Positions 15,987-25,254 of a stretch of DNA of 64,000 nucleotides are shown here, in pieces. The notes beneath the pieces are model-generated. The model saw only the letters and a list, made by a program, of their open reading frames with translations. It was not told where the DNA came from and did not search any database. The stretch is taken from the NCBI RefSeq assembly GCF_902491705.1, contig NZ_CABUIW010000001.1:1-64000 (forward strand). The letters run 5' to 3'. The first letter of the stretch is position 1. Every line of letters starts with the position of its first letter. Source of the DNA: an uncultured Lactobacillus sp. GTDB taxonomy: Bacteria > Bacillota > Bacilli > Lactobacillales > Lactobacillaceae. The translations under genes and the position numbers were made by a program.

Positions 15987-17158
15987 TTATTTAAGCATGT
16001 AGTCTCTAGTCATTGGTAAGTTCTTACCAGAAGGACCCTTGGTAAGCAAGTATTGAATGACATCAATGTTGCCTGATTCAAATGAAGCGGCACAAGCATT
16101 TAAATACATGTCCCACATACGAGTGAAGCGTTCACCCATTTTTGCCTCAACTTGATCACGTACTGCATTGAAGTTCTTGTCCCAAATTTCAAGAGTTCTT
16201 TGGTAGTGACGACGAAGAGTTTCCATATCTGTGATTTGCAAACCATTGTCAACGATATCGCCTACAATTTCTTGCAAACCTGGAATATAGCCACCTGGGA
16301 AGATGTATTTGTTAATCCAAGCATTAGTAGCACCGCCTTGTTGACGAGTAATACCATGGATTAAAGCAACACCATCTTGATTTAAGTACTTGTAAATATC
16401 TTGGAAGTATTTAAGTTCTCTGAACCTACGTGTTCAAACATACCAACTGAAGTGATGTAATCCCACTTTTGATCACCGAGTTCACGGTAGTCTTCAAGTT
16501 TAACTTCTGCTACATCTTGCAAGTTTTCATCATAAATACGCTTTTGAACTAACTTATATTGTTCTTCACTAAGCGTAACCCCGGTAACTTTGAGGCCGTA
16601 TTCTTTAGCGGCGGTAAGCATTAATGTACCCCAACCACAGCCAATGTCGAGCAAAGTTTTGCCTTTTTGTGGGTTTAATTTGTTTAAAATATGGTGAACT
16701 TTTGCAATTTGTGCTTGTTCAAGATCATTTTCATTGCCATTTTCAAAGTAAGCACAAGAGTAAGTTAAAGTAGGGTCAAGCCATAATTTGTAGAAATCAT
16801 TTCCAATGTCATAGTGACTTTGTACGTCTTCTTCACTTTGCTTTTCAGTATGCTTTTGTTTTGGCAAAAACTTGCGGAATTTTGAAGAACGCATGAAACT
16901 GTTGGCACTTTCGTAAGCACCAAAGATTAATTTTTGGATATCTCCATGAATTTCAATCTTCTTATCCATGTATCCTTCACCAAGTGCAAGTGAAGCGTTT
17001 TTAGTAATGTCGCTTACAGGAATCTTTTCGTTAAAGACGATTTCGATTTCAGGAGTACCATTACCATAAACTTCGCTTTTACCGTCCCAGTAGGTTACTT
17101 TAACGGGAAAAGGGAAGGATTTGCTAAGCATCATTTTGTAAAATGTTTTTTCTAACAA
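15987..17158 (-). pseudogene. cfa: Cyclopropane-fatty-acyl-phospholipid synthase, frameshifted
   Basis: This gene would encode a Cfa enzyme of about 390 residues, which converts unsaturated membrane lipids to cyclopropane forms with S-adenosylmethionine. The 5' part (17158 to about 16416) has the cofactor motif LLDIGCGWGTL and SYDIGN-like lipid-binding sequence. At about 16415, within EHVGSENL, one base is missing. The frame then continues as KYFQDIYKYLNQDGV and runs to 15987 without a further stop. TTG at 17158 has GGAGG eight bases upstream. The lesion removes the C-terminal third. It may be a real pseudogene or a one-base sequence error. Confidence 0.85.
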
Positions 17159-17223
17159 TTATCTTTCCTCCAATAATTATCAAACCTAAGTACTTATTTT
17201 AACACTAAAAAATTATCTGCAAT

Positions 17224-17256
17224 AAAAAAAGCTTAACCTAAAACTAGATTAAGCAA
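17224..17256 (-). terminator. Terminator of the plsC-like gene
   Basis: On the minus strand GCTTAA pairs with TTAAGC, followed by seven T residues. It lies six bases past the acyltransferase stop. Confidence 0.75.
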
Positions 17257-17261
17257 TTCAT

Positions 17262-17876
17262 TTACTTGGCAACATAGTGGAAATTAGGATCAAGTTCTTT
17301 GTCTAATTTATCCCAAGCATCCTCTAATTGTTGGTAAATTATTTGTTCATTTTCATGGGTAAGTTTAGTTTTGCGATCAATGGTGATTGGATTGCCAAAG
17401 TTAACTTCCATAGGCTTTCTTTTAAGTAATCCCTTAAAGGATAATGGCCCTTGGTAAACTACTGGAACCATTGGTTTTTGCGCCATCTTTGAAATTAAAA
17501 GGGCACCACCTTTTAATTCAGCTGAATGTCTTGTTCCGGATGGAAAGATAATTAGTGAAAGCTTTCCTTTTCTAAGACCTTTTACAGGGATTTTTAAAGC
17601 AGATGGTCCCGGATTTTTACGATCAACCGGAAATGCATGAGCATGATTTAAGATAAAACGCAAAACTGGATTTTTAAATAATTCAATTTTAGCCATAAAC
17701 ATAAATTCCATTGGGCTAGCACCCAGTGCAAATAAAATTGGCTCCCACCAAGTACGGTGAGGTGCAACTAAAATATAGTTACCTTTAGGTAAGCGATTTT
17801 TATGATGGACGTGTAAATGTCCGTTTAATATCCAAACAATAAAGCGAGCGATGGGGCGAATAAATTTATAAAACAT
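17262..17876 (-). CDS. 1-acyl-sn-glycerol-3-phosphate acyltransferase-like protein
   Basis: This 204-residue membrane-associated acyltransferase is of the PlsC family, which makes phosphatidic acid. The N-terminus carries a hydrophobic helix. Motif I reads APHRTWWEPI, with His followed by four residues and Glu instead of Asp. Motif III reads IFPSGTRHS, with Ser in place of the usual Glu of EGTRS. The ATG at 17876 is chosen because GGAGG lies a few bases upstream. The longer frame to 18005 overlaps the divergent gene. The motif changes leave the exact substrate uncertain. Confidence 0.82.
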   Translation of the reverse strand: MFYKFIRPIARFIVWILNGHLHVHHKNRLPKGNYILVAPHRTWWEPILFALGASPMEFMFMAKIELFKNPVLRFILNHAHAFPVDRKNPGPSALKIPVKGLRKGKLSLIIFPSGTRHSAELKGGALLISKMAQKPMVPVVYQGPLSFKGLLKRKPMEVNFGNPITIDRKTKLTHENEQIIYQQLEDAWDKLDKELDPNFHYVAK

Positions 17877-17939
17877 TTTGTCCTCCAATTTGTTGTAAGT
17901 TATTATAAAAATATATAGACGAGAAAGGCAAATATTTTT

Positions 17940-18971
17940 ATGGTTGAGCTTAAAGATAATGAACGAATCGATTATATGTACAGTGATAACTTGCGAATTA
18001 TTCAAGACAAAACTGCCTTTAGTTTTTCAATGGATACCTTATTGTTAGCATATTGGGCTAAAGACTTAATTCGTGATCGAGATAAAGTGGCAGACTTATG
18101 TGCAGGTAACTGTGCAGCTACTATTTATATGGCTTATTTTAATCGAGCACACTACGATGCAATTGAAATTCAAGATGAGATTTATTCTCAAGCTGTTCGA
18201 TCGGTTGAGTTAAATCAAATGGAGAATCGAATTTCAGTTTATAAGGATAATGTTTTAAATGCCGCTAATTTTTTACGTAAAGATAGTTATGATGTAGTAA
18301 CTGTTAATCCGCCATATTTTAAGGCACCACAAGGTCACGAAGTTAACCCAGATCGTAAAAAAGCTATTGCTCGCCATGAATTATTAATTGATTTAGAGCA
18401 AATCATTAGTGTAGCGAGTGGACTATTAAAGATGAAAGGTAAGATGTTCATGGTACATCGTCCTGAACGACTTGGTGAAATATGCTATTACTGCATGAAG
18501 TATGATTTGAGCGTTAAAATGGTTCAGCCTTTTGTTTCTCATCGCGGAGAAAATACAAATTTAATTATTGTAGAAGCTGTTAAGCATACTGGAACAGATG
18601 GCACTGAATTGAGGGATGCTATTGAAGTTCATGATCAAAAAGGTGAATTTAGACCACTTATTCAAGGAATTGTACGTGAGACTGATGAAGATCGAGAAAA
18701 ACACGATGCACGAGGCAAATATTATTTTTATGTGTTGCTTTGCAATGATGGTAGCTTTTATGGCGGTTTTACAAATGATCTTGAACATCGCTTAAAGATG
18801 CATAATGCTGGAAAAGGTGCCAAATATACTAAAACAAGACGTCCCGTTAGAATGATTTATCATGAACAGTTTGATGATAAGGGATTAGCTTTAAAGAGAG
18901 AATATTGGTTTAAGCATCATTCTCGCAGCTGGAAAGAAAAATTTTTACGTGAGCATAATATTAAGTTTTAG
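17940..18971 (+). CDS. Fusion of TrmN6-type tRNA methyltransferase and GIY-YIG nuclease domain
   Basis: This is a 343-residue two-domain protein. Residues 1-250 are a class I adenine-N6 methyltransferase: VADLCAGNCAA is motif I, and VNPPYFKAP (about 120-128) is the NPPY catalytic motif. It resembles TrmN6/YabB, which methylates A37 of tRNA-Val. Residues 261-343 are a UvrC-type GIY-YIG domain with FYVLLCNDGSFYGGFT, the conserved Arg in LEHRLKMHN and Glu in LKREYWF. In many Firmicutes these are separate adjacent genes (yabB, yazA). The reading frame joins them without a stop. Confidence 0.85.
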   Translation: MVELKDNERIDYMYSDNLRIIQDKTAFSFSMDTLLLAYWAKDLIRDRDKVADLCAGNCAATIYMAYFNRAHYDAIEIQDEIYSQAVRSVELNQMENRISVYKDNVLNAANFLRKDSYDVVTVNPPYFKAPQGHEVNPDRKKAIARHELLIDLEQIISVASGLLKMKGKMFMVHRPERLGEICYYCMKYDLSVKMVQPFVSHRGENTNLIIVEAVKHTGTDGTELRDAIEVHDQKGEFRPLIQGIVRETDEDREKHDARGKYYFYVLLCNDGSFYGGFTNDLEHRLKMHNAGKGAKYTKTRRPVRMIYHEQFDDKGLALKREYWFKHHSRSWKEKFLREHNIKF

Positions 18972-18973
18972 TC

Positions 18974-19002
18974 TTGTCATATTGAATAAAATTTTGTAAA
19001 AT
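18974..19002 (+). promoter_or_regulatory. Promoter of rpsB-tsf
   Basis: TTGTCA and TAAAAT are separated by 17 bases. Transcription would start near 19009, giving a leader of about 120 bases. Confidence 0.6.
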
Positions 19003-19009
19003 AGTCGAG

Positions 19010-19122
19010 TATGCTGTGTAAGCATAAATAGAAAACACATCAAGAGCGATCATCATCGTGGTGCCCTAGGTAGTGGTTAGATGATGAAATGAACGCTTGA
19101 GAGGATTTAAAACCATAGGAGG
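19010..19122 (+). promoter_or_regulatory. Structured leader of rpsB
   Basis: ATCATC near 19050 pairs with GATGAT near 19082. TCAAG plus CG just before it can pair, with a small bulge, with CGCTTGA after it. The result is a two-step stem around a GC-rich loop (GTGGTGCCCTAGG). Ribosomal-protein leaders of this kind often bind the encoded protein, here S2. The pairing is seen; the regulation is inference. Confidence 0.45.
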
Positions 19123-19130
19123 AATAAAAT

Positions 19131-19904
19131 ATGGCAGACGTTGTTACAATGAAGCAATTGCTTGAAGCTGGTGTCCACTTCGGTCACCAAACTAGAAGAT
19201 GGAACCCAAAGATGGCTCCTTACATTTTCACTCAAAGAAATGGTATTTACATCATTGACTTACAAAAGACTATCAAGATGTTAGATGATGCTTACAACTT
19301 TATGAAGGCTGTTGCTCAAGACGGCGGCGTATTCTTATTTGTAGGTACTAAGAAGCAAGCTCAAGACTCAATTGCTGAAGAAGCAACTCGTGCAGGTCAA
19401 TACTACGTAAACCAACGTTGGTTAGGTGGTACTTTGACTAACTGGACTACTATTCAAAGTCGTGTTAGAAGATTAAAGCAATTAAAGGAAATGTCACAAG
19501 ACGGTACCTTCGATGTATTACCAAAGAAGGAAGTTGCACTTTTAACTAAGGAAATGGACAAGCTTGAAAGATTCTTAGGTGGTATCGAAGATATGCCAAG
19601 AATTCCAGACGTATTGTTCGTAGTAGATCCTAAGAAGGAAAAGATCGCTGTTCACGAAGCTAACATTTTGGGTATCCCAGTTGTAGCTATGGTTGACACT
19701 AACACCGATCCAGACCCAATCGACGTTGTTATTCCTTCAAACGATGACGCTATCCGTGCTATCCGCTTAATCGCAGGTGCAATGGCAGACGCTATTGTTG
19801 AAGGTAAGCAAGGTCAAGACGACGAATCTGTTGAAGTAGACTTCAAAGAAAATGCTGATGGTTCAGAAGAAATCGTTAGCGCTGAAGAAAACCCAGAAGA
19901 CTAG
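19131..19904 (+). CDS. rpsB: Small ribosomal subunit protein uS2
   Basis: This 257-residue uS2 protein of the 30S subunit starts ADVVTMKQLLEAGVHFGHQTRRWNPKM, the family signature. FVGTKKQAQDSI and PDVLFVVDPKKEKIAVHEA follow. The acidic C-terminal tail (DDESVEVDFKENADGSEEI) is usual in lactobacilli. AGGAGG precedes the ATG. It is co-transcribed with tsf, as in most bacteria. Confidence 0.98.
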   Translation: MADVVTMKQLLEAGVHFGHQTRRWNPKMAPYIFTQRNGIYIIDLQKTIKMLDDAYNFMKAVAQDGGVFLFVGTKKQAQDSIAEEATRAGQYYVNQRWLGGTLTNWTTIQSRVRRLKQLKEMSQDGTFDVLPKKEVALLTKEMDKLERFLGGIEDMPRIPDVLFVVDPKKEKIAVHEANILGIPVVAMVDTNTDPDPIDVVIPSNDDAIRAIRLIAGAMADAIVEGKQGQDDESVEVDFKENADGSEEIVSAEENPED

Positions 19905-19938
19905 TTTTTACTGTTAGTTCTGTTAGGAGGACATATTA

Positions 19939-20964
19939 ATGGCAAAAATTACTGCAAAGCAAGTTAAAGATTTACGTGAACGTACTGGTGCCGGTGTTAT
20001 GGACGCCAAGAAGGCATTAGTAGAAGTTGACGGTGACATGGACAAGGCCATTGAATACCTTCGCGATAAGGGTATGGCTAAGGCTGCTAAGAAGGCAGAC
20101 CGTGTTGCTGCTGAAGGTTTAACCGGTGTTTATGTTGCTGGTAATGTTGCAGCTATTACTGAAGTTAACTCAGAAACTGACTTTGTTGCTCAAAACGAAA
20201 AGTTTGTTAACTTAGTTAAGGACGTTACTAAGACTATCGCTGAAGGTGAACCTGCTAACGCTGAAGAAGCTAGCGAATTAAAGATGGAAGACGGCAAGAC
20301 TTTATCACAAGCTTTTGTAGACGCAACTGCTACAATTGGTGAAAAGATTGCTTTACGTCGTTTTGCATTGGAAAAGAAGAATGATGACCAAGAATTTGGT
20401 GCTTACCAACACAACGGTGGCCAAATCGGTGTTGTTACTGTTTTAGAAGGTGCTGATGCCGCAACTGCTAAGCACTTAGCAATGCACATCGCTGCTATGA
20501 GTCCTAAGGTTATTTCACCAGATGAATTAGACGATGAATTCATTACTGAACAATTGGCATTAATGAACCACAAGATTGACCAAGACAACGAAAGTCGTGC
20601 TTTGGTTCACAAGAAGCCATTACCACACCTTGTTTACGGTTCAGAAAAGCAATTAACTGATGATGTTTTAGCTAAGGCTAAGGAAGACATCAAGGCTGAA
20701 CTTAAAGAAGAAGGCAAGCCAGAAAAGATTTGGGACAGAATCATTCCTGGTAAGATGCAACGTTTCATCGATGACAACACTCAAGTTGATAAGCAATTTG
20801 CAGTTTTATCACAAAACTACATCATGGATGACAGCAAGACTGTTGGCGAATTCTTGAAAGAAAAGGGCGCTAAGTTAGTTTCATTCACTCGTTACGAAGT
20901 TGGCGAAGGTATTGAAAAGAAACAAGAAGACTTTGCTGCTGAAGTTGCAGAACAAATGAAGTAA
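19939..20964 (+). CDS. tsf: Elongation factor Ts
   Basis: This 341-residue EF-Ts catalyses GDP release from EF-Tu. The N-terminal UBA-like module (KQVKDLRERTGAGVMDAKKALVE) and the core TDFVAQNEKFVNLVKDV are conserved. It is somewhat longer than the B. subtilis protein because of an insertion in the C-terminal dimerisation part, which is common in lactobacilli. AGGAGG lies before the ATG. The gene follows rpsB by 34 bases and ends in a strong terminator. Confidence 0.98.
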   Translation: MAKITAKQVKDLRERTGAGVMDAKKALVEVDGDMDKAIEYLRDKGMAKAAKKADRVAAEGLTGVYVAGNVAAITEVNSETDFVAQNEKFVNLVKDVTKTIAEGEPANAEEASELKMEDGKTLSQAFVDATATIGEKIALRRFALEKKNDDQEFGAYQHNGGQIGVVTVLEGADAATAKHLAMHIAAMSPKVISPDELDDEFITEQLALMNHKIDQDNESRALVHKKPLPHLVYGSEKQLTDDVLAKAKEDIKAELKEEGKPEKIWDRIIPGKMQRFIDDNTQVDKQFAVLSQNYIMDDSKTVGEFLKEKGAKLVSFTRYEVGEGIEKKQEDFAAEVAEQMK

Positions 20965-20982
20965 TTAAACTACTTTATAAAG

Positions 20983-21017
20983 AAAGGAGGAGTACGTAAG
21001 TGCTCCTCTTTTTTTAT
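20983..21017 (+). terminator. Terminator after tsf
   Basis: A 13-bp stem with two G-U pairs closes a GTAA loop (20996-20999) and is followed by T residues. Confidence 0.85.
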
Positions 21018-21040
21018 AATTTTTTATAGTCTTTAATTAG

Positions 21041-21074
21041 TTGAAAGACATTAAGTAGTTATATATGTTAGAAT
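21041..21074 (+). promoter_or_regulatory. Putative promoter of the pyrH operon
   Basis: TTGAAA at 21041 is followed 17 bases later by TATGTT. TGTTAGAAT at 21066 is an overlapping extended -10. Either could start the pyrH-frr message. Confidence 0.4.
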
Positions 21075-21100
21075 AATTAAAGCTATTAGAGGAGGGCATT

Positions 21101-21826
21101 ATGAGTCAAGTTAAATATAATCGCATTATTTTGAAAATATCAGGTGAAGCTTTAGCTGGTGACAAAGGTACTGGAATTAATCCAACTGTTATCAGTCACT
21201 TGGCTAAAGAAATTAAGTCTGTTCATGATTTAGGCGTAGAAATTGGTATCGTTTGTGGTGGCGGTAACATGTGGCGCGGTGAAACTGGTGCTAAGTTGGG
21301 CATGGAACGTGCACAAGCTGACTACATGGGTATGCTTGCTACTATTATGAATGGTTTAGCTTTGCAAGATGGTCTTGAAAAAGTTGGCGTTCCTACTAGA
21401 ATGCAAACTTCAATTGAAATGAGACAAATTGCTGAACCTTACATCAGAAGAAGAGCTTTACGTCATCTTGAAAAAGGCCGCGTTGTAATCTTCGGTGGTG
21501 GTACTGGTAATCCATACTTCTCAACAGATACTACTGCTGCTTTGCGTGCTGCTGAAATTGGTGCTGATGTAATTTTGATGGCTAAAAATGGTGTTGACGG
21601 TGTTTACTCAGCTGACCCTAAGACTGATCCTACAGCAACTAAATTCAGCGAATTAACTCAACTTGATTTGATTTCAAAGGATTTGAAGGTAATGGACAGA
21701 ACTGCAAGTTCATTATCAATGGATACCGAAATTCCATTAATTGTCTTTAATGTTAATACACCTGGCAATATTAAGAAGGTTGTTTTGGGTGAAAATATTG
21801 GTACTGTAATTAGAGGTAATAAATAA
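21101..21826 (+). CDS. pyrH: Uridylate kinase
   Basis: This 241-residue UMP kinase of the amino-acid kinase fold makes UDP for RNA and cell-wall nucleotide sugars. RIILKISGEALAG is the phosphate-binding start, and VCGGGNMWRG and IFGGGTGNPYFSTDTTAALRA are hallmark loops. GAGGAGG lies before the ATG. The stop overlaps the frr start (TAATG), so the two are translationally coupled, the standard arrangement. Confidence 0.98.
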   Translation: MSQVKYNRIILKISGEALAGDKGTGINPTVISHLAKEIKSVHDLGVEIGIVCGGGNMWRGETGAKLGMERAQADYMGMLATIMNGLALQDGLEKVGVPTRMQTSIEMRQIAEPYIRRRALRHLEKGRVVIFGGGTGNPYFSTDTTAALRAAEIGADVILMAKNGVDGVYSADPKTDPTATKFSELTQLDLISKDLKVMDRTASSLSMDTEIPLIVFNVNTPGNIKKVVLGENIGTVIRGNK

Positions 21827-22383
21827 TGAATAACGAAACTATTAAAAAAGCACAAGAAAATATGGATAAATCTATTAAGGTTTATCAAAAGAAGTTAGCT
21901 TCAATTCGTGCTGGTGTTGCTAACGCAGCATTACTTGATAACGTACAAGTTGAATATTATGGTGCACCAACACCATTGACTCAAATGTCAAGTATTACAA
22001 TTCCAGAACCACGTGTTTTATTGATCACTCCATACGATCAAAACAGTTTGGATGATATTGAACACGCACTTTTGGCTTCTAACCTTGGATTAACTCCTGC
22101 TAACGACGGTAAGGTTATTAGATTGGTAATCCCCCAACTTACTGGTGAAAGAAGAGAAGAAATCGCTAAAGAAGTAGGCAAGTATGCTGAAGAAGCTAAA
22201 ATTGCTGTTAGAAACGTTCGTCGTGATGCCATGAATGCTTTGAAGAGAGAAGAAAAAGATGGCGACATTACCGAAGATGAACAACGTAATTTAGAAAAGC
22301 AAGTTCAAAAGGTTACTGATGATGCGGCCAAGAAGATTGATCAACTTGCTGATGAAAAACGTAAAGAAATTACTCAAGGCTAA
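21826..22383 (+). CDS. frr: Ribosome recycling factor
   Basis: This 185-residue RRF splits post-termination ribosomes with EF-G. The tRNA-like three-helix domain includes YQKKLASIRAGVANAALLDNVQVEYYGAPTPL and VIRLVIPQLTGERREEIAK. Length is normal. Its ATG overlaps the pyrH stop, and uppS starts two bases after its own stop. Confidence 0.98.
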   Translation: MNNETIKKAQENMDKSIKVYQKKLASIRAGVANAALLDNVQVEYYGAPTPLTQMSSITIPEPRVLLITPYDQNSLDDIEHALLASNLGLTPANDGKVIRLVIPQLTGERREEIAKEVGKYAEEAKIAVRNVRRDAMNALKREEKDGDITEDEQRNLEKQVQKVTDDAAKKIDQLADEKRKEITQG

Positions 22384-22385
22384 GC

Positions 22386-23120
22386 ATGAGTAAGAAGGAT
22401 AACGAGTTAAATCATCTAGCCATCATAATGGATGGTAATGGTAGATGGGCTAAAAAGAGACATAAGCCTCGATTTGTCGGACACCGTGAAGGCATGGATA
22501 ATGTTGAACGGATTACTTTAGCTGCTGATAAATTAGGTATTAAGGTATTAACTTTGTATGCTTTTTCTACCGAAAATTGGGCTAGACCTAAAGAAGAAGT
22601 AGCCTATTTGATGAATTTACCAGTACGTTTCTTTGATAAATATATGCCAACTCTAATGGAGAACAACGTTAAGGTTAACATCATGGGATATTTAGATGAA
22701 CTCCCAGAAAAAACATATCAAATTGTTCAAAGAGCAATGGCAGAAACAGCTAATAATACTGGCTTAATTCTCAATTTTGCTTTTAATTATGGCTCAAGAA
22801 GAGAAATTACTTCTGCAGTTCAAGAAATTGGTGGTCTAATTGAAGCAGGTCAACTAAAAAGCGAAGATATTACGGAAAAAATGATTTCAGATCATTTGAT
22901 GACTGGACATTTTGGTAAATATCAAGATCCTGATTTATTAATTAGGACTTCAGGTGAACAAAGAATTTCTAATTTCTTGCTTTGGCAGTTGGCTTATTCA
23001 GAGTTGGCTTTTAGTGATAAAAACTGGCCTGATTTTAATGAAGATGATTTAAAACAATTTGTTAATGATTTTAAGCACCGTAATCGGCGCTTTGGTAAGG
23101 TAGACGAATCGGATAGTTAA
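22386..23120 (+). CDS. uppS: Undecaprenyl diphosphate synthase
   Basis: This 244-residue cis-prenyltransferase makes the C55 lipid carrier for peptidoglycan and other wall polymers. AIIMDGNGRWAKKR contains the catalytic Asp. YAFSTENWARP and LIRTSGEQRISNFLLWQLAYSEL are family signatures. The start is fixed by the tight spacing after frr. It leads into cdsA and rseP, the usual order for envelope lipid genes. Confidence 0.98.
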   Translation: MSKKDNELNHLAIIMDGNGRWAKKRHKPRFVGHREGMDNVERITLAADKLGIKVLTLYAFSTENWARPKEEVAYLMNLPVRFFDKYMPTLMENNVKVNIMGYLDELPEKTYQIVQRAMAETANNTGLILNFAFNYGSRREITSAVQEIGGLIEAGQLKSEDITEKMISDHLMTGHFGKYQDPDLLIRTSGEQRISNFLLWQLAYSELAFSDKNWPDFNEDDLKQFVNDFKHRNRRFGKVDESDS

Positions 23121-23125
23121 TTAAT

Positions 23126-23941
23126 ATGAAACAACGTGTAATTACGGCAGTTATTGCCTTAATCTTATTTATTCCAATTGTATTAGCAGGCGGCCTTTGG
23201 ATGGACTGGCTGACTGTACTGTTTGCAGCAGTTGGTATTAGTGAAATCTTTTTGATGAAAAAGCAAATTTTAGTATCATTAGATTTCGTATTAGCATTAC
23301 TTGCTACTTTAACCTGGACAGTTCCAGATTCATTTTTCAAAGTATTCCCATCTAATATAACTAAATTGGGTGTATTTTATGGTATTGTCATGTTGTTCTT
23401 GACTTGGACTGTTCTTTCTAAGAACAAGACAACTTTTGATGATGTCGGCGTTTATATTTTAGCAGCTCTTTATATCGGTATTGGCTTCCACTACATGGCT
23501 GCAATTAGAGCATATCCACAAAATGGTTTAGCACTTCTTGGTTATGTCTTTGTAGTTGTTTGGTCAACTGATATTGGTGCATATATGATCGGTCGTAAGA
23601 TCGGTAAACATAAATTATGGCCAGTAATTAGTCCTAACAAGACTTGGGAAGGTTCTATTGGTGCTGTAATTTGTGCATTGATTTGTAGTGCAATCTACTT
23701 AGCAATTTTGAGTCACTTCAACATCACCTTTGGTGTTTCAGAATTATCAATGGTTGGTTTAGCATTTATCCTTTCAATCGTTGGGCAAATGGGTGACTTA
23801 GTTGAATCAGCATATAAGCGTTTCTACGGTGTTAAGGACTCAGGTAAGATTTTGCCAGGTCACGGTGGTATCTTAGACCGTTTTGATAGTATGCTATTTG
23901 TATTGCCTGTTGTTGCTGCTATTTTAGGTATTGTACATTAG
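23126..23941 (+). CDS. cdsA: Phosphatidate cytidylyltransferase
   Basis: This 271-residue integral membrane enzyme makes CDP-diacylglycerol, the precursor of phosphatidylglycerol and cardiolipin. It has about eight membrane helices. PNKTWEGSIG and the C-terminal signature SAYKRFYGVKDSGKILPGHGGILDRFDSM are diagnostic. It starts five bases after uppS, with no clear ribosome site of its own, so coupling is likely. Its stop precedes the TTG of rseP by ten bases. Confidence 0.97.
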   Translation: MKQRVITAVIALILFIPIVLAGGLWMDWLTVLFAAVGISEIFLMKKQILVSLDFVLALLATLTWTVPDSFFKVFPSNITKLGVFYGIVMLFLTWTVLSKNKTTFDDVGVYILAALYIGIGFHYMAAIRAYPQNGLALLGYVFVVVWSTDIGAYMIGRKIGKHKLWPVISPNKTWEGSIGAVICALICSAIYLAILSHFNITFGVSELSMVGLAFILSIVGQMGDLVESAYKRFYGVKDSGKILPGHGGILDRFDSMLFVLPVVAAILGIVH

Positions 23942-23951
23942 GAGAATTTTA

Positions 23952-25208
23952 TTGAGAGGTATACTAATCTTTTTAGTCGTTTTTGGCTTACTTGTTTTTG
24001 TCCATGAATTTGGACACTTCATTGTAGCTAAAAAGTCAGGTATTCTTGTCCGTGAATTTTCTATTGGTATGGGACCAAAGCTTTTTCAAATTAGAAGAAA
24101 TCCTACGACATATACCATTCGGTGGTTACCACTTGGGGGATATGTTCGTTTAGCGAGCTCTGATGATGAAAGTAAATTGGATCCGGGTATGACTGTAGTT
24201 TTACAGTTAAATGATCAAAATGAAGTAGTCAGAATTGATGCTTCTGAATCAGACATGCCTATTGAAGGAATTCCTGTACAAGTAACAAAGGCCGATTTGG
24301 TAGATAACTTGATTATTGAAGGTTATGAAAACGGTGATGAAAATGATCTAGTTACTTATCATGTAAACCATGATGCTACTATTATTGAAAAGAATGGTAC
24401 TGAATTAATCATTGCTCCTCGTGATACCCAATTCAATCAAGCTAATGTTTGGCAAAAATTAGCAACCAACTTTGCTGGTCCATTTATGAATATTTTGCTT
24501 GGCTTTGTAGTGTTCTTAATTTGGACATTTACTGTTCCTGGACCAGCTACTACGACTATTGGTTCTACTGAAGCCAATTCTCCTGCTAGAAGTGCTAAAA
24601 TTGAGCCTGGCGATAAAATTGTTGAAATTAATGGTCAAAAGATCACTAATTTTGATCAAGTATCTGCCAAGATTAATCAAAGCAAAGGAAAAGAATTACG
24701 CTTTAAGTTAGAAAAAAATGGTTCAACTAGAACTGTTACGGTAAAACCAAAAGTTCGTAAAGTGCAAAAGCAAAAAGTTTATCAAATTGGTATCATTGCC
24801 AAAAGCGATGAAAGTGCCGGTGTTAAACTAAAAAGAGGCTGGGATACAGCTGTATCAACTACAGGTTTAATTTTCAATGCAGTTGGTAATTTGTTTAGAC
24901 ACTTTAGTTTGAATAAATTGTCTGGTCCAGTTGGAATCTATTCTCAAACTTCTCAAGTATCTCAAATGGGCTTTACATATGTTTTAGCCTTCTTGGGTAT
25001 GATCTCAATCAACTTAGGAATTGTTAACTTGATTCCAATTCCGGGATTAGACGGTGGTAAGCTTTTATTGAACTTAATTGAATTAGTTCGTGGAAAGCCA
25101 ATTTCAGAAGAACATGAGGCTATCGTCGAATTGATCGGCTTTGGTCTGTTGTTGGTTTTGATCATTGCAGTTACAGGAAACGATATTTATCGCTATTTTA
25201 TTAAATAA
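23952..25208 (+). CDS. rseP: Site-2 intramembrane metalloprotease RseP/RasP
   Basis: This membrane zinc protease of 418 residues is of the RIP family; B. subtilis RasP cleaves anti-sigma factors and signal-peptide remnants. HEFGH near residue 18 is the zinc motif, and IPIPGLDGGKLL near the C-terminus is the second catalytic motif. A PDZ domain with SPARSAKIEPGDKIVEINGQ lies between. The TTG at 23952 is chosen because AGGAG lies seven bases upstream; the frame also opens at ATG 23931 inside cdsA. Confidence 0.94.
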   Translation: MRGILIFLVVFGLLVFVHEFGHFIVAKKSGILVREFSIGMGPKLFQIRRNPTTYTIRWLPLGGYVRLASSDDESKLDPGMTVVLQLNDQNEVVRIDASESDMPIEGIPVQVTKADLVDNLIIEGYENGDENDLVTYHVNHDATIIEKNGTELIIAPRDTQFNQANVWQKLATNFAGPFMNILLGFVVFLIWTFTVPGPATTTIGSTEANSPARSAKIEPGDKIVEINGQKITNFDQVSAKINQSKGKELRFKLEKNGSTRTVTVKPKVRKVQKQKVYQIGIIAKSDESAGVKLKRGWDTAVSTTGLIFNAVGNLFRHFSLNKLSGPVGIYSQTSQVSQMGFTYVLAFLGMISINLGIVNLIPIPGLDGGKLLLNLIELVRGKPISEEHEAIVELIGFGLLLVLIIAVTGNDIYRYFIK

Positions 25209-25254
25209 TTAAATTAGTTAGTTTTATTTTTACTTTAGGAGATTTTAAATAATA

